Below the pieces are notes generated by a model. That model did no database searches. It was not told the DNA's origin and worked only from the letters and a program-made list of their open reading frames with translations. From assembly GCA_902570125.1 (NCBI GenBank), contig CACFXK010000003.1, positions 1-64,000 of the forward strand: a stretch of DNA of 64,000 nt, given 5' to 3'. The stretch comes from an uncultured Pelagibacteraceae bacterium (GTDB lineage Bacteria; Pseudomonadota; Alphaproteobacteria; Pelagibacterales; Pelagibacteraceae). How positions within the stretch are numbered: the stretch's first letter is position 1; each line of letters starts with the position of its first letter. Of the stretch, positions 20,457-30,810 are shown in pieces. The translations under genes were made by a program, and so were the position numbers.

Positions 20457-20473
20457 TAGTGACTAGATCACTA
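20457..20473 (+). promoter_or_regulatory. rpsL leader hairpin 1
   Basis: TAGTGA (20457-20462) and TCACTA (20468-20473) form a perfect 6-bp stem with the loop CTAGA, close to the 5' end of the predicted rpsL leader. Confidence 0.45.
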
Positions 20474-20484
20474 AACGCTGCCAC

Positions 20485-20504
20485 AAATAACATGACAGTT
20501 ATTT
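20485..20504 (+). promoter_or_regulatory. rpsL leader hairpin 2
   Basis: AAATAAC (20485-20491) and GTTATTT (20498-20504) form a 7-bp stem with the loop ATGACA, 32 nt before the rpsL ATG. With hairpin 1 it could form a ribosomal-protein autoregulatory leader; this is inference from position only. Confidence 0.4.
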
Positions 20505-20536
20505 TCATCAAAAATATAAATATTAAATTTAATTTT

Positions 20537-20908
20537 ATGCCAACTATAAACCAGTTAGTAAGAAAAAGTAGAGATAAACAGATAACAAGGAACAAAGTTC
20601 CAGCATTACAAAAACAACCTCTTAAAAGAGGTGTCTGCGTTAAAGTTTATACTACAACGCCAAAAAAACCAAACTCAGCATTAAGAAAAGTAGCACGTGT
20701 TCGTTTGTCAAATGGTTTTGAGGTGACAGCATATATACCTGGCGAAGGTCATAACCTACAAGAACACTCAGTAGTTTTAATAAGAGGTGGAAGAGTTAAA
20801 GATTTGCCAGGAGTTAGATATCATATTTTAAGAGGAAATTTAGATACCCAAGGCGTTGCAAATAGAAAACAAAGACGTTCGTTATATGGAACCAAAAAAG
20901 GTAAATAA
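20537..20908 (+). CDS. rpsL: 30S ribosomal protein S12
   Basis: This 123-residue decoding-centre protein contains the streptomycin-relevant loop [15 protein letters not shown] (Lys rather than Arg after TPK) and the conserved [12 protein letters not shown] segment. The ATG at 20537 gives the conserved [12 protein letters not shown] start; a longer open frame from 20426 runs through the leader and is not conserved-looking. It is first in the str cluster, 2 nt before rpsG. Confidence 0.98.
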   Translation: MPTINQLVRKSRDKQITRNKVPALQKQPLKRGVCVKVYTTTPKKPNSALRKVARVRLSNGFEVTAYIPGEGHNLQEHSVVLIRGGRVKDLPGVRYHILRGNLDTQGVANRKQRRSLYGTKKGK

Positions 20909-20910
20909 TA

Positions 20911-21381
20911 ATGTCTAGAAAAAGAAAAGCTCCAAAGAAATTACCTGTAATAGATCCCAAATATAAATCTACAATAATTCCTAAATTAATAAATTCAATT
21001 ATGTATGACGGAAAAAAAACAATTGCTGAAAAGATAATTTATGATGCAATTGATAAAATCAAAAGCAAATCAAAAGATGAACCATTAAACATTTTTAATG
21101 ATGCTATTAACAATATCAGACCTACAGTTGAAGTAAGATCAAGGAGAGTAGGAGGTGCAACTTATCAAGTTCCTGTCGAAGTTAAATCTAAAAGATCACA
21201 AGCTTTAGCTTTAAGATGGTTAGTTGATGCTTCAAGAAAACGTAAAGATAAAAAAATGTCAGATAAAATATTTAACGAAATTTATGATGCGTATCAAAAT
21301 AAAGGTTCGGCTATCAAAAAAAAGGAAGACACTCATAAAATGGCTGAGTCAAATAAAGCTTTCGCTCATTTTAGATGGTAA
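20911..21381 (+). CDS. rpsG: 30S ribosomal protein S7
   Basis: This 156-residue primary binder of the 3' major domain of 16S rRNA has normal length, with the signature stretch NIRPTVEVRSRRVGGATYQV at residues ~69-88 and an intact C-terminal helix ending AFAHFRW. In E. coli S7 represses its own operon through the rpsL-rpsG spacer; here that spacer is only 2 nt, so such a site would have to be elsewhere. Confidence 0.98.
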   Translation: MSRKRKAPKKLPVIDPKYKSTIIPKLINSIMYDGKKTIAEKIIYDAIDKIKSKSKDEPLNIFNDAINNIRPTVEVRSRRVGGATYQVPVEVKSKRSQALALRWLVDASRKRKDKKMSDKIFNEIYDAYQNKGSAIKKKEDTHKMAESNKAFAHFRW

Positions 21382-21387
21382 TAATTT

Positions 21388-23463
21388 ATGTCAAGAACTC
21401 ATACTTTAGATAAATACAGAAACATTGGAATTATGGCTCATATAGATGCTGGCAAAACCACTACTACAGAAAGAATATTATATTACACAGGAAAAAGTCA
21501 TAAAATTGGTGAGGTGCATGATGGTGCTGCAACTATGGATTGGATGGAACAAGAACAGGAAAGAGGTATTACAATTACATCTGCTGCAACTACTTGCTTT
21601 TGGAACGATCACAGAATTAATATTATAGATACACCAGGTCATGTTGACTTTACGATTGAAGTTGAAAGATCCCTAAAGGTTTTAGATGGTGCAGTTGCTG
21701 TTTTTGATGGTGTGGCAGGTGTCGAACCGCAATCAGAAACTGTTTGGAGACAGGCAGATAAGTACAAAGTACCAAGAATTTGTTTCGTAAACAAATTAGA
21801 TAGAACTGGTGCAGATTTTTTTAGATGCGTAGGCATGATAAAAGATCGTCTTGGTGCTAAGCCTTTAGTAATGCAAGTACCAATTGGAGTAGAATCTTCT
21901 TTAAAGGGTGTTGTGGATTTAATTAAAATGAAAGCAATAGTATGGAAAAATGAGGACCTTGGTGCAGCCTGGGAACTAATAGACATACCTGAGGATTTAA
22001 AAGAAATTTCAAAAAAATATCGACAAGAATTAGTTGAAACAGCAGTTGAACAGGATGAAAAGCTAATGGAAGAATATCTTTCTGGTAATGATATATCAGA
22101 GGAGAATTTAATTAAATGTATTAGAAAAGGATGTTTAGGTTTTGATTTTGTTCCAGTCCTAACGGGTTCCGCATTTAAAAATAAAGGAGTTCAGCCACTC
22201 TTAGATGCAGTAGTAAATTACTTACCTAGTCCTGAAGATATTGGGTCAATAAAGGGAACAAAACAAGGTTCAGATGAAGAGATCGAAATGAAATTTGAAG
22301 ACAGTGCCCCATTCTCAGCACTAGCTTTTAAAGTAGCTAACGATCCATTTGTGGGAAGTTTAACATTCATAAGAATTTATTCCGGTACAGTTAAATCAGG
22401 AACAGGTATCTATAATACATCAAAAGATAAAGAGGAAAGAGTTGGACGAATGTTATTGATGCATGCTAATTCTAGAGAAGATATTAAAGAAGCTAACACA
22501 GGAGATATAGTTGCTCTTGCAGGTTTAAAAAATACAATTACAGGACATACGCTTGCAGATAAAGAAACTCCAGTTTTACTTGAACCAATGGAATTTCCTG
22601 ATCCTGTTATTGAAATTGCAGTTGAACCTAAAACAAAAGCTGATCAAGAAAAAATGGGAGAAGCATTAGGGCGATTGGCCAAGGAAGACCCATCCTTTAG
22701 GGTTACATCTGATGAGGAATCAGGTCAGACTATAATTAAGGGAATGGGTGAGTTGCATCTAGATATAATTGTAGATCGAATGAAAAGAGAATTTAAAGTT
22801 GAAGCAAATGTTGGCGCTCCTCAGGTTGCATACAGAGAAACAATTTTGTCACCTGCTGAAAATGATTATACTCACAAAAAGCAAAGTGGTGGCGCAGGTC
22901 AATTTGCTAGAGTAAAGTTAACGGTGGAACCACTTGAACCTGGCAAAGGAAGAGAAATAGAAAGTAAAATTAAGGGAGGCGCAATACCCAAGGAGTTTAT
23001 TCCTGGAGTTGAAAAAGGTGTTGAGACAGTCGCAGATAGTGGAATTCTAGCAGGATTCCCATTAATTGATTACAAGGTTACCATAGTTGATGGACTTCAT
23101 CATGATGTAGACTCTAGTGTTTTAGCTTTTGAATTAGCATCAAGGCAATGTTTTAAAGAAGCATGTACGAAAGCAACTCTAAAATTATTAGAACCAATAA
23201 TGCGTGTTGAAGTAGTAACACCAGAAGATTATATGGGTGATGTTATTGGAGATTTAAATAGTAGAAGAGGTCAAATAAACACACAAGAACAAAGAGGAAA
23301 TGCAACTGTTATTACTGCAATGGTTCCATTAGCAAATATGTTTGGTTATATAAATAATTTAAGATCAATGTCTCAAGGAAGAGCTCAATACTCAATGTTT
23401 TTTGATCATTATGATAAAGTTCCACAGAATGTTCAAGACGAAGTAACAAAAAAAACGGGATAG
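21388..23463 (+). CDS. fusA: Elongation factor G
   Basis: This 691-residue translocase GTPase drives tRNA-mRNA movement and, with RRF, ribosome recycling. The P-loop [15 protein letters not shown] (~17-31), DTPGHVDF and [10 protein letters not shown] motifs define the G domain, and domains II-V follow at full length, with the tip-of-domain-IV region around AYRETILSP and the GLHHDVDSS segment. It is followed directly by rpsJ (2 nt), with no tuf between them. Confidence 0.98.
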   Translation: MSRTHTLDKYRNIGIMAHIDAGKTTTTERILYYTGKSHKIGEVHDGAATMDWMEQEQERGITITSAATTCFWNDHRINIIDTPGHVDFTIEVERSLKVLDGAVAVFDGVAGVEPQSETVWRQADKYKVPRICFVNKLDRTGADFFRCVGMIKDRLGAKPLVMQVPIGVESSLKGVVDLIKMKAIVWKNEDLGAAWELIDIPEDLKEISKKYRQELVETAVEQDEKLMEEYLSGNDISEENLIKCIRKGCLGFDFVPVLTGSAFKNKGVQPLLDAVVNYLPSPEDIGSIKGTKQGSDEEIEMKFEDSAPFSALAFKVANDPFVGSLTFIRIYSGTVKSGTGIYNTSKDKEERVGRMLLMHANSREDIKEANTGDIVALAGLKNTITGHTLADKETPVLLEPMEFPDPVIEIAVEPKTKADQEKMGEALGRLAKEDPSFRVTSDEESGQTIIKGMGELHLDIIVDRMKREFKVEANVGAPQVAYRETILSPAENDYTHKKQSGGAGQFARVKLTVEPLEPGKGREIESKIKGGAIPKEFIPGVEKGVETVADSGILAGFPLIDYKVTIVDGLHHDVDSSVLAFELASRQCFKEACTKATLKLLEPIMRVEVVTPEDYMGDVIGDLNSRRGQINTQEQRGNATVITAMVPLANMFGYINNLRSMSQGRAQYSMFFDHYDKVPQNVQDEVTKKTG

Positions 23464-23465
23464 AA

Positions 23466-23774
23466 ATGGAAAAACAAAACATTAGAATTAAATTACGAGC
23501 TTACGACAATAAGGTATTAGATCAATCAACTGAAGAAATTGTTAATACTGTAAAAAGAACCGGTGCAAACGTTAAAGGTCCAATACCTTTACCAACAAAG
23601 AAAGAAAGATATACTGTTTTAAGATCTCCTCATATAGATAAAAAAAGTAGAGAACAATTTGAAACAAGAACTCACAAAAGACTTATAGATATTATAGAGC
23701 CTACACCAGCAACAGTCGAGGCATTGATGAAGCTAGATTTAGCTTCAGGTGTGGATGTGGAGATAAAAATATAA
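23466..23774 (+). CDS. rpsJ: 30S ribosomal protein S10
   Basis: This 102-residue protein lies at the head of the 30S subunit and is also the NusE partner in antitermination with NusG. Conserved [19 protein letters not shown] is at residues ~39-57. It begins the S10 operon but has no promoter-sized gap before it, so fusA and the S10 genes are probably read as one transcript. It overlaps rplC by one base. Confidence 0.98.
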   Translation: MEKQNIRIKLRAYDNKVLDQSTEEIVNTVKRTGANVKGPIPLPTKKERYTVLRSPHIDKKSREQFETRTHKRLIDIIEPTPATVEALMKLDLASGVDVEIKI

Positions 23775-24481
23775 TGAGTGAAATAGGTTTAATAGGAAAA
23801 AAAATTGGAATGACCAGAGAGTTTTTTAAAACAGGCCAATCTGTTCCAGTTACTGTGTTAAGAGTTGAAAAAGGAAGAATTGTGCAATTAATTAATAAGG
23901 AACAAAGAGGTTATAATGCAATTCAACTTGGTTTTGGAAATATTAAAAACTCAAAACTTTCTAAGGCAATGAAAGGGTACTTCTCTAAACGGAATACAGA
24001 GGCAAGAAGAGTATTAAAAGAATTTAGAGTTAAAGATCTAAATCAATATAAAGAAGGTAATGAATTTGGAATAGAGATTTTTAAAGATACAAAATTCATA
24101 GATGTAAGATCAAAAACTATTGGAAAAGGATTCGCAGGCGCAATGAAAAGACATAATTTTGGTGGATTAAGAGCGTCTCACGGAGTATCAGTATCACACA
24201 GAGCACATGGCTCTACAGGACAGAATCAAGATCCTGGAAAAGTTTTTAAAGGAAAAAAAATGGCTGGTCATATGGGTGATAAAATGAGATCAATGCAAAA
24301 TCTAGAAATAATTAAAGCAGATTTAAACAATAATTTATTATATCTAAAGGGTTCAATACCAGGATCAAAAAACTCTGAAGTGCTGCTAAAAAAAGCTATT
24401 AAAAATATCTCCAAATTAACTATTTCTGAAAAAATTGAAATATTAGAAAAATCAAAAAAAACAAAAGAGAAAAAAAAATAA
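23774..24481 (+). CDS. rplC: 50S ribosomal protein L3
   Basis: This 235-residue protein nucleates the 50S subunit, with its long central loop reaching the peptidyl-transferase centre. The signature GGLRASHGVSVSHRAHGSTG is at residues ~132-151 and the Gln of GQNQDPGKVFKGKKMAGHMG is the family's methylated position. A Lys-rich C-terminal tail of ~20 residues extends beyond the core. The gap to rplD is 3 nt. Confidence 0.98.
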   Translation: MSEIGLIGKKIGMTREFFKTGQSVPVTVLRVEKGRIVQLINKEQRGYNAIQLGFGNIKNSKLSKAMKGYFSKRNTEARRVLKEFRVKDLNQYKEGNEFGIEIFKDTKFIDVRSKTIGKGFAGAMKRHNFGGLRASHGVSVSHRAHGSTGQNQDPGKVFKGKKMAGHMGDKMRSMQNLEIIKADLNNNLLYLKGSIPGSKNSEVLLKKAIKNISKLTISEKIEILEKSKKTKEKKK

Positions 24482-24484
24482 TTT

Positions 24485-25105
24485 ATGAAAATTGATAAAA
24501 TAAGTCTAGATGGTGTAAAAGATTCAATTGAAATCTCAGAAAAAATTATTGGAGCTAAGATTAATGAGAAATTGATAAGCAACGTGCTATACAAAACAAA
24601 TGCTAATTACAAAGGCAGAAAAGGAAAAACAAAACAAAAAAATGAAATTACTGGTTCTACAGCAAAAATTTATGCACAAAAAGGAACAGGTAACGCAAGA
24701 CACGCAAGTAAAAAAGCACCAATATTTGTTGGTGGAGGTATAGCACATGGTCCTAAAGGGGAGACTAGTTATAAAAAAAGAAAACTAAACAAAAGTGAAA
24801 AAAAATTGAGCATTGCATCGTTATTAACAAAAAAAAATAATTTAAAAGACTTAATGATTTTAAATGATTTTGAAAAAGAAATTTTAAAAACAAAAGATAT
24901 GAATAGTATATTAATTAAATTTGAAGCTAAAAATTCTTTAATAATTGCAGATAAAAAATCAAAAGAAAATATTTTTAAATCAATAAAAAATATACCAAAC
25001 GTGAAAATTACTGATGTAAATCATTTTAGTGCTTACGATTTGGCTAAATTTAAAAAAATTATATTTACCGAAACTTCAATAAAAGAACTAGAAAAAAGAT
25101 ATTAA
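24485..25105 (+). CDS. rplD: 50S ribosomal protein L4
   Basis: This 206-residue protein lines the exit tunnel with an extended loop (GTGNARHASKKAPIFVGGG, residues ~64-82). In E. coli it also represses the S10 operon, but no S10-type leader fits the 2-nt gap before rpsJ here. The size is normal and no segment is missing. It lies one base before rplW. Confidence 0.97.
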   Translation: MKIDKISLDGVKDSIEISEKIIGAKINEKLISNVLYKTNANYKGRKGKTKQKNEITGSTAKIYAQKGTGNARHASKKAPIFVGGGIAHGPKGETSYKKRKLNKSEKKLSIASLLTKKNNLKDLMILNDFEKEILKTKDMNSILIKFEAKNSLIIADKKSKENIFKSIKNIPNVKITDVNHFSAYDLAKFKKIIFTETSIKELEKRY

Positions 25106-25106
25106 T

Positions 25107-25400
25107 ATGGAAAAGCTGCATTTGTACGATAAAATCTTGTCTCCTTTGGTTACTGAAAAATCAACAAATCTATCCGAGCAGAATAAAATTATTTTTAAAG
25201 TTCATCAAAAAGCTAATAAAAAAAACTTGAAAAGCAACATAGAGAAGATTTTTAAAGTTAATGTAACTAAAGTTAATATAATAAATAAAAAAACAGGAAT
25301 TAAGACTACTAGAGGAAAAAAGGTAAGAGTTAAAGGTTTCAAGAAAGCAATAATAACATTAAAAAAAGGTCAAAATATTGATCTGACAACAGGAATTTAA
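25107..25400 (+). CDS. rplW: 50S ribosomal protein L23
   Basis: This 97-residue protein sits at the tunnel exit, where trigger factor and SRP dock. The conserved start LYDKILSPLVTEKSTNLSE (residues ~5-23) and the loop with KKTGIKTTRGKKVRVKGFKK are clear. It lies between rplD and rplB as in all S10 operons. Confidence 0.97.
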   Translation: MEKLHLYDKILSPLVTEKSTNLSEQNKIIFKVHQKANKKNLKSNIEKIFKVNVTKVNIINKKTGIKTTRGKKVRVKGFKKAIITLKKGQNIDLTTGI

Positions 25401-25401
25401 A

Positions 25402-26235
25402 ATGGCATTAAAAACATTTAAACCCTACACAAAGAGTACTAGAGGCACTATCTTAGTAAGTAGAGAAGGTCTTTGGAAGGGAAAACCGTTTAAATCACTC
25501 ACATCACCGAATAATTCATCTAAGGGAAGAAATAATTATGGAAGAATAACTTCTAGGAATCATGGTGGTGGCCATAAACACAAATATAGACAAATAGATT
25601 TTTACAGAAAAAAATTTGACATAAGTGCAGAAGTTGAGAGGATTGAATACGATCCAAATAGGTCTTGTCATATTATGCTTGTTAAATTTGAAGATGGTGA
25701 AAGATTTTATTATTTAGCTCCAAAGGATATAAAAGTAGGTGATAAAATCCAGAATGGCTCTAATTCAGAGATTAAAGTAGGTAATTGTTTACCAATAAAA
25801 GATATTCCTGTTGGAATAGATATTCATAATGTCGAAATTAATCCTGGTGGTGGTGGTAAAATTGCAAGATCAGCTGGAACATCAGTATCTATATCAGGTA
25901 TAGATGGAAATTATTCGATTATCAAAATGACATCAGGAGAGGTTAGAAAAATAAACTCAAATGCAATGGCTACAATTGGCGTGTTATCTAATCCAGACCA
26001 AAAAAATATTAAAATTGGTAAAGCTGGAAGATCAAGGTGGTTAGGAATTAGACCACACACTAGGGGTGTAGTTAAAAATCCAGTTGATCACCCTCATGGA
26101 GGTGGAGAAGGTAAATCTGCAGGTGGTAGACACCCTGTTTCTCCCACAGGTCAATCAGCAAAAGGATTGAAAACAAGAGATAATAAAAGAACAGATAAAT
26201 TTATAATTAGAAGAAGAAAGAAAAAAAGAGCATAA
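25402..26235 (+). CDS. rplB: 50S ribosomal protein L2
   Basis: This 277-residue protein bridges the subunits near the peptidyl-transferase centre. The signature VVKNPVDHPHGGGEGKS, including the functionally important His of the PHGGG segment (~residue 230), and the basic C-terminal tail KFIIRRRKKKRA are intact. The gap to rpsS is 3 nt. Confidence 0.98.
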   Translation: MALKTFKPYTKSTRGTILVSREGLWKGKPFKSLTSPNNSSKGRNNYGRITSRNHGGGHKHKYRQIDFYRKKFDISAEVERIEYDPNRSCHIMLVKFEDGERFYYLAPKDIKVGDKIQNGSNSEIKVGNCLPIKDIPVGIDIHNVEINPGGGGKIARSAGTSVSISGIDGNYSIIKMTSGEVRKINSNAMATIGVLSNPDQKNIKIGKAGRSRWLGIRPHTRGVVKNPVDHPHGGGEGKSAGGRHPVSPTGQSAKGLKTRDNKRTDKFIIRRRKKKRA

Positions 26236-26238
26236 ATT

Positions 26239-26535
26239 ATGGCTAGATCAATTTGGAAAGGACCATTTGTAGAGGAAAGCTTGATAAAAAAAGTTGAGAA
26301 ACTAAAGAACGACACTATAAAAAAACCAATTAAAACATGGTCTAGAAAATCTACTATACTCCCAGACTTTGTTGGCGTAAGTTTTTTAATTTATAACGGT
26401 AAAAAATTTATTCCAATAACTGTATCAGAAGACATGGTTGGACATAAATTAGGTGAATTTGCACCAACTAGACAATTTTTTGGTCACACACCAGCAGATA
26501 AAAAAGCAAAGGTAGAAGGTGGAGCTAAGAAATAA
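26239..26535 (+). CDS. rpsS: 30S ribosomal protein S19
   Basis: This 98-residue protein of the 30S head, which contacts A-site tRNA through its tail, starts [18 protein letters not shown] and contains [18 protein letters not shown] (residues ~75-92). It overlaps rplV by one base. Confidence 0.98.
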   Translation: MARSIWKGPFVEESLIKKVEKLKNDTIKKPIKTWSRKSTILPDFVGVSFLIYNGKKFIPITVSEDMVGHKLGEFAPTRQFFGHTPADKKAKVEGGAKK

Positions 26536-26930
26536 TGTCAAAATTAAAAAAAATTGTAGACACAAAAATTGTAAAAGCAGTCAATAAAAATGTCAGATCA
26601 AGTACAAGAAAATTGAGTCCTATATTAAAGTCAATTGTTGGAAAAAAAGTTGATATTGCGATTAGAGATTTATCATTCTCAGATAAAAGAATATCAAAAG
26701 ATATTCGAAAAACAATTTCATCAGCAATAGCTAATGCAGAAAATAATTATCAGTATGATATTGATAAATTAATAGTTAAAGAAGCATATTGTGGAAAACA
26801 AGTAGTTATGAAGAGATTTAGGGCTAGAGCTAAGGGGAGAGCTGCAGAAATAATGAAACCTTATTCAAATTTAACAATAACTTTAACTGAACAAGTAAAG
26901 AAAACGGAGAGTCATGGGACAAAAAGTTAA
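26535..26930 (+). CDS. rplV: 50S ribosomal protein L22
   Basis: This 131-residue protein has a beta-hairpin that reaches into the exit tunnel; the conserved hairpin and C-terminal part read [20 protein letters not shown] (residues ~93-112). About ten residues at the C-terminus are encoded in the 17-nt overlap with rpsC and the bases just before it, a dense arrangement typical of this window. Confidence 0.97.
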   Translation: MSKLKKIVDTKIVKAVNKNVRSSTRKLSPILKSIVGKKVDIAIRDLSFSDKRISKDIRKTISSAIANAENNYQYDIDKLIVKEAYCGKQVVMKRFRARAKGRAAEIMKPYSNLTITLTEQVKKTESHGTKS

Positions 26931-27573
26931 TCCAGTTGGTTTAAGATTAGGCATTAATAGAGGATGGGATTCTGTTTGGTATGCTAAGAAAAAAGACTTT
27001 GGAAATAATTTAATCGAGGATTTTAAAATCAGAGAATATATAAAGAAAAACGTCGTTAATTCAGGGGTTTCAAAAGTAATGATAGAAAGAACAACAAAAA
27101 AGTGTTTTGTTACTATCTATACCTCAAGACCTGGTTTTGTGATCGGTAAAAAAGGATCAGATATTGAAAAAATCAAAGGAAACTTATCTAAATTAACTTC
27201 TAATGAGGTGGTTTTAAATATTAAGGAAGTAAAGAAACCAGAGACTAACAGTTACTTAGTAGCTGAGAATATAGCTCAGCAACTAGTCAAAAGGGTTTCT
27301 TATAGAAGAGCAATGAAAAGAGCAATGCAATCCGCTTTAAGACTAGGTGCTAAGGGTATAAAAGTTTCTATCAGTGGCAGATTAGGTGGAAATGAAATAG
27401 CAAGGACAGAATGGTTGAGAGAAGGCAGTATACCTTCGCATACTCTTAGAGCAGATATTGACTATTCTGAGGCAGAAGCATTAACAACATACGGAATAAT
27501 AGGTATTAAAATTTGGATATATAAGGGTGAAATATTTACAAGAGAATTTAGTCAGGAAAGGAACAAAGCTTAA
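26914..27573 (+). CDS. rpsC: 30S ribosomal protein S3
   Basis: This 219-residue protein forms part of the mRNA entry channel and its helicase. The start [20 protein letters not shown], the KH domain with [17 protein letters not shown], and the C-terminal segment with [17 protein letters not shown] are present. It starts 17 nt inside rplV in another frame. The gap to rplP is 2 nt. Confidence 0.98.
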   Translation: MGQKVNPVGLRLGINRGWDSVWYAKKKDFGNNLIEDFKIREYIKKNVVNSGVSKVMIERTTKKCFVTIYTSRPGFVIGKKGSDIEKIKGNLSKLTSNEVVLNIKEVKKPETNSYLVAENIAQQLVKRVSYRRAMKRAMQSALRLGAKGIKVSISGRLGGNEIARTEWLREGSIPSHTLRADIDYSEAEALTTYGIIGIKIWIYKGEIFTREFSQERNKA

Positions 27574-27575
27574 AA

Positions 27576-27983
27576 ATGCTGCAGCCAACAAGAACAAAAT
27601 TTAGAAAAGCTCATAAAGGAAGAATTCATGGCAGTGCATCCAGATGTAATGTTATGAATTATGGTTCTTTTGGATTAAAAGCAGTGCAACCAGAAAGAGT
27701 TATTTCAAGACAAATAGAAGCTGCAAGAGTAGCTTTAACTAGACACATGAAAAGACAAGGAAGGGTATGGACAAGAATGTTCCCCAATATTCCTGTTTCT
27801 AAAAAACCAACTGAGGTTAGGATGGGAAAAGGGAAGGGATCACCTGAATTTTGGGCATGTAGAGTTAAACCAGGAAGAATATTATTTGAGGTAGATGGAG
27901 TATCGGAAGAAATTGCAAAAGAAGCATTATATAAAGCATCAGCAAAATTACCTATCAAGTGTAAATTTATAAAAAGAATTTAA
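27576..27983 (+). CDS. rplP: 50S ribosomal protein L16
   Basis: This 135-residue protein at the A-tRNA site of the 50S subunit begins [16 protein letters not shown]. It carries the signature [19 protein letters not shown] (residues ~77-95), whose conserved Arg is the hydroxylated residue in some bacteria. It lies one base before rpmC. Confidence 0.98.
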   Translation: MLQPTRTKFRKAHKGRIHGSASRCNVMNYGSFGLKAVQPERVISRQIEAARVALTRHMKRQGRVWTRMFPNIPVSKKPTEVRMGKGKGSPEFWACRVKPGRILFEVDGVSEEIAKEALYKASAKLPIKCKFIKRI

Positions 27984-27984
27984 A

Positions 27985-28173
27985 ATGAAAAAAAAAGATA
28001 TTAAGAAATTAACTAAAAAACAGATGATAGAAAATCTAGAAAAATATAAAAAAGATTTATTTAATTTTAGATTTCAAAAGGTTAATGGTCAAATTAAAAG
28101 TCCATCAAAAATAACTGAAACTAAAAAAAATATTGCAAGATTAAAAACATTAATAGAGGTTAAAAATGCCTAA
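27985..28173 (+). CDS. rpmC: 50S ribosomal protein L29
   Basis: This 62-residue two-helix protein near the tunnel exit has the family segment [19 protein letters not shown] (~25-43). It is found between rplP and rpsQ, as expected, and overlaps rpsQ by 8 nt. Confidence 0.96.
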   Translation: MKKKDIKKLTKKQMIENLEKYKKDLFNFRFQKVNGQIKSPSKITETKKNIARLKTLIEVKNA

Positions 28174-28402
28174 GAAAATACTAAATGGAATAGTAGTAAG
28201 CGATAAACCAAATAAAACTGTAACAGTTCTAGTTGAAAGAAAATATCAACATCCAGTTTTAAAAAAAGTAATGAAAGCAAGAAAAAAATATAATGCTCAT
28301 GACGAAGAAAATAAGTTTAAGTTAGGTGATAAAGTATCTATTAGAGAGAGCAAACCGTATTCCAAAAATAAGAAATTTGAAGTTTTAGGAGATGCAAAAT
28401 GA
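28166..28402 (+). CDS. rpsQ: 30S ribosomal protein S17
   Basis: This 78-residue OB-fold 16S rRNA-binding protein has the conserved [20 protein letters not shown] start region and [20 protein letters not shown] near the C-terminus. It overlaps rpmC by 8 nt and rplN by 4 nt. Confidence 0.97.
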   Translation: MPKKILNGIVVSDKPNKTVTVLVERKYQHPVLKKVMKARKKYNAHDEENKFKLGDKVSIRESKPYSKNKKFEVLGDAK

Positions 28403-28767
28403 TACAGGTCCAAACTGAATTAATGGTTGCAGATAATACTGGAGCAAAAAAAATAGAGTGTATTAAGGTCTTGGGTGGATCAAAAAGGAGATATGCTAGT
28501 ATTGGAGATATAATAGTAGTTGCTGTAAAAGAAGCTATCCCAAAAGGTAAGGTTAAGAAAGGTTCAGTTCACAAAGCAGTTGTTGTAAGAGTTAAAAAAG
28601 GTATTCATAGAAATGATGGATCCAAAGTTAGATTTGATAACAATGCTGCAGTTTTGACAGATGAAAAAGGCGAACCTATAGGTACTAGAATTTTTGGTCC
28701 CGTCACTAGAGAACTTAGAAATAGAGGGCAAATGAAAATTATTTCATTAGCACCAGAGGTTTTGTGA
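28399..28767 (+). CDS. rplN: 50S ribosomal protein L14
   Basis: This 122-residue protein forms an intersubunit bridge and is a docking site for ribosome silencing factors. It begins [20 protein letters not shown] and contains [20 protein letters not shown] and the C-terminal FGPVTRELR. Overlaps of 4 nt on both sides link it to rpsQ and rplX. Confidence 0.98.
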   Translation: MIQVQTELMVADNTGAKKIECIKVLGGSKRRYASIGDIIVVAVKEAIPKGKVKKGSVHKAVVVRVKKGIHRNDGSKVRFDNNAAVLTDEKGEPIGTRIFGPVTRELRNRGQMKIISLAPEVL

Positions 28768-29006
28768 TGATTAAAAAAGGCATGAAAGTAAAAATTATGA
28801 CAGGAAAAGATAAAAAAAAAGAAGGTGAAGTAATTGAAATTGATAGAAAAAATAATAGGGCTAAAATAAAGGGTATAAATATAGTTAAAAGACACGTGAA
28901 AACGACAAAAGAAAAAAAAGGTGGAATAGTTTCAAAGGAGAATTTTATTCATATTTCAAATCTAAAAAACATAGGAAAGGACAAAAAAGAAGAGGCTAAA
29001 AAATAA
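28764..29006 (+). CDS. rplX: 50S ribosomal protein L24
   Basis: This 80-residue protein has a KOW motif at its N-terminus ([20 protein letters not shown]) and initiates 50S assembly. It is shorter than the ~104 residues of E. coli L24, which is in keeping with other streamlined genomes. It overlaps rplN by 4 nt and rplE by one base. Confidence 0.96.
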   Translation: MMIKKGMKVKIMTGKDKKKEGEVIEIDRKNNRAKIKGINIVKRHVKTTKEKKGGIVSKENFIHISNLKNIGKDKKEEAKK

Positions 29007-29560
29007 TGGAACCAAGACTAAAAACAATAATAATCAACGAGATTAACCCAAGTCTAAAAGAAATGTTTGGATATAAAAATTTGTACATGGGCCCTAGAAT
29101 TGAAAAAGTTGTACTTAATATGGGCTTAGGGCTAGACGGGAATGATTCTAAGATTGTAAACTCATGTCTTGAAGATTTAGCCAGTATTACTGGTCAAAAA
29201 CCAATAATTACAAAATTTAGAAAATCTATAGCTAATTTTAAAACAAGAAAAAATACTAACTCAGGACTTAAAGTGACATTAAGAAAAAATAAAATGTATG
29301 AGTTTATTGATAGATTGGTAAATATAGCACTTCCTAGAATAAAAGATTTTAGAGGATTAAGTCCAAAAGGATTTGACAATTTTGGTAATTATACTTTTGG
29401 AATTAAAGAGCAAATTGTTTTTCCGGAAGTAAATTTCGATAAAGTAGACAAAATTAGAGGATTAGACATCACAATTGTTATCAAAGCGATGAATAAAAAA
29501 CACAGTTATGAACTTTTAAAAAAATTAAATTTTCCATTCAAAGAAAGTAGGGACAACTAA
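29006..29560 (+). CDS. rplE: 50S ribosomal protein L5
   Basis: This 184-residue protein binds 5S rRNA and contacts P-site tRNA. Conserved blocks are [11 protein letters not shown] (~32-42), [20 protein letters not shown] (~62-81) and the [16 protein letters not shown] segment. It overlaps rplX and rpsN by one base each. Confidence 0.98.
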   Translation: MEPRLKTIIINEINPSLKEMFGYKNLYMGPRIEKVVLNMGLGLDGNDSKIVNSCLEDLASITGQKPIITKFRKSIANFKTRKNTNSGLKVTLRKNKMYEFIDRLVNIALPRIKDFRGLSPKGFDNFGNYTFGIKEQIVFPEVNFDKVDKIRGLDITIVIKAMNKKHSYELLKKLNFPFKESRDN

Positions 29561-29865
29561 TGGCTAAACTAAGTGCGATTAACAAAAACAATAAAAGAAT
29601 AAAATTGGCTGAAAAATTTATAAAGAAAAGAAGAAATCTAAAAATGATAATAATGAATAAGAAATTAACACTTGAAGAAAGATTTAAAGCACAACAAAAA
29701 CTTTCAAAATTACCAAGAAATTCTGCAAAAATAAGAGTAAGAAATAGATGTCAAATAACAGGTAGACCTCACGGTGTTTATCGTAAATTAAAAATATCAA
29801 GAATTGCACTTAGACAGCTAGGATTAGAGGGCAAAATTCCTGGTATGGTAAAATCAAGTTGGTAG
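29560..29865 (+). CDS. rpsN: 30S ribosomal protein S14 (zinc-free type)
   Basis: This 101-residue protein of the 30S head ends in the conserved [20 protein letters not shown] ... [15 protein letters not shown] segment. The CxxC pairs of the zinc-binding short type are absent, so it is the long C-minus type used by most Proteobacteria. It is 10 nt before rpsH. Confidence 0.97.
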   Translation: MAKLSAINKNNKRIKLAEKFIKKRRNLKMIIMNKKLTLEERFKAQQKLSKLPRNSAKIRVRNRCQITGRPHGVYRKLKISRIALRQLGLEGKIPGMVKSSW

Positions 29866-29875
29866 AAAGGATATT

Positions 29876-30271
29876 ATGAGCTTAAGTGATCCAATAGGTG
29901 ATATGTTAGCAAGATTAAAAAATTCTCAGATGAGAAATCATAAAAAAATTGAACTTCCATCTTCCAAATTTAAAGCTAAAATTGCGGAAATTTTAAAATC
30001 TGAGGGGTATATAATAGATTATAAAGTTACATCAGAAGAAAATAAGTCAAATTTGCATATTAGTTTAAAATATAGCTCTGGTAACCCAGTTATAAGTTCA
30101 ATTGAGAGAGTTTCAAAACCAGGAAGAAGAATCTTTTCAAGTGCAGAAAGTTTGCCTAAAGTGAATAATGGTTTAGGCATTGCAATCATATCAACACCTA
30201 AAGGTGTTATGACTGACATAGACGCAAGAAAACAAAAGGTTGGTGGTGAAATAATTTGTAAGGTATTTTAA
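29876..30271 (+). CDS. rpsH: 30S ribosomal protein S8
   Basis: This 131-residue 16S rRNA-binding protein organises the central domain and represses the spc operon in E. coli. The start MSLSDPIGDMLARLKNSQMR and the end GIAIISTPKGVMTD ... GGEIICKVF match the family. A clear AAGGA ribosome-binding site stands just before the ATG (29866-29875). It overlaps rplF by one base. Confidence 0.98.
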   Translation: MSLSDPIGDMLARLKNSQMRNHKKIELPSSKFKAKIAEILKSEGYIIDYKVTSEENKSNLHISLKYSSGNPVISSIERVSKPGRRIFSSAESLPKVNNGLGIAIISTPKGVMTDIDARKQKVGGEIICKVF

Positions 30272-30810
30272 TGTCAAAAATTGGTAAAATTAATATTTCT
30301 ATTCCAGAAAAAGTAAAAGTCATATTAAATGATAGTATGTTAAATATTGAAGGACCACTTGGAAAAAAATCTCTTAGTATTGACCTAGATATTTTTGATT
30401 TAAATATAACTGAAGGAAAAGAAGTTTCTATTAAACCAAAAAAAAATAATCAAGACTCAAAAAGATTGTGGGGGATGAACAGAAGTTTGATAAATAATGC
30501 AATTATTGGTGCTAGTAAAGGATATGAAAAAATACTTGAACTATCGGGAGTCGGTTATAGAGCAGTATTAAAAGGTAATATTTTAAATCTACAATTGGGA
30601 TTTAGTCACGATATAAATTTTGATATACCAGAAGGTGTTAAAATTCAGGTTGAAAAACAAAATATTCTTAAAATTTCTGGAACAGATAAGCAGCAGGTAG
30701 GAATGGTGACTGCCAAAATCAAAAGTATAAGACCTCCTGAACCTTACAAAGGAAAAGGAATTAAGGAACAGGGTCAGTATATATTAAGAAAAGAAGGTAA
30801 AAAGAAATAA
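30271..30810 (+). CDS. rplF: 50S ribosomal protein L6
   Basis: This 179-residue protein near the sarcin-ricin loop has two related domains. The C-terminal signature [20 protein letters not shown] (residues ~152-171; family form [12 protein letters not shown]) is present. It overlaps rpsH and rplR by one base each. Confidence 0.98.
   Translation: MSKIGKINISIPEKVKVILNDSMLNIEGPLGKKSLSIDLDIFDLNITEGKEVSIKPKKNNQDSKRLWGMNRSLINNAIIGASKGYEKILELSGVGYRAVLKGNILNLQLGFSHDINFDIPEGVKIQVEKQNILKISGTDKQQVGMVTAKIKSIRPPEPYKGKGIKEQGQYILRKEGKKK

Noticed and set aside
20426-20536. Longer N-terminus for S12
   Set aside because: It runs through the leader with promoter and hairpins and is not ribosomal-protein-like; MPTINQL at 20537 is the conserved start.
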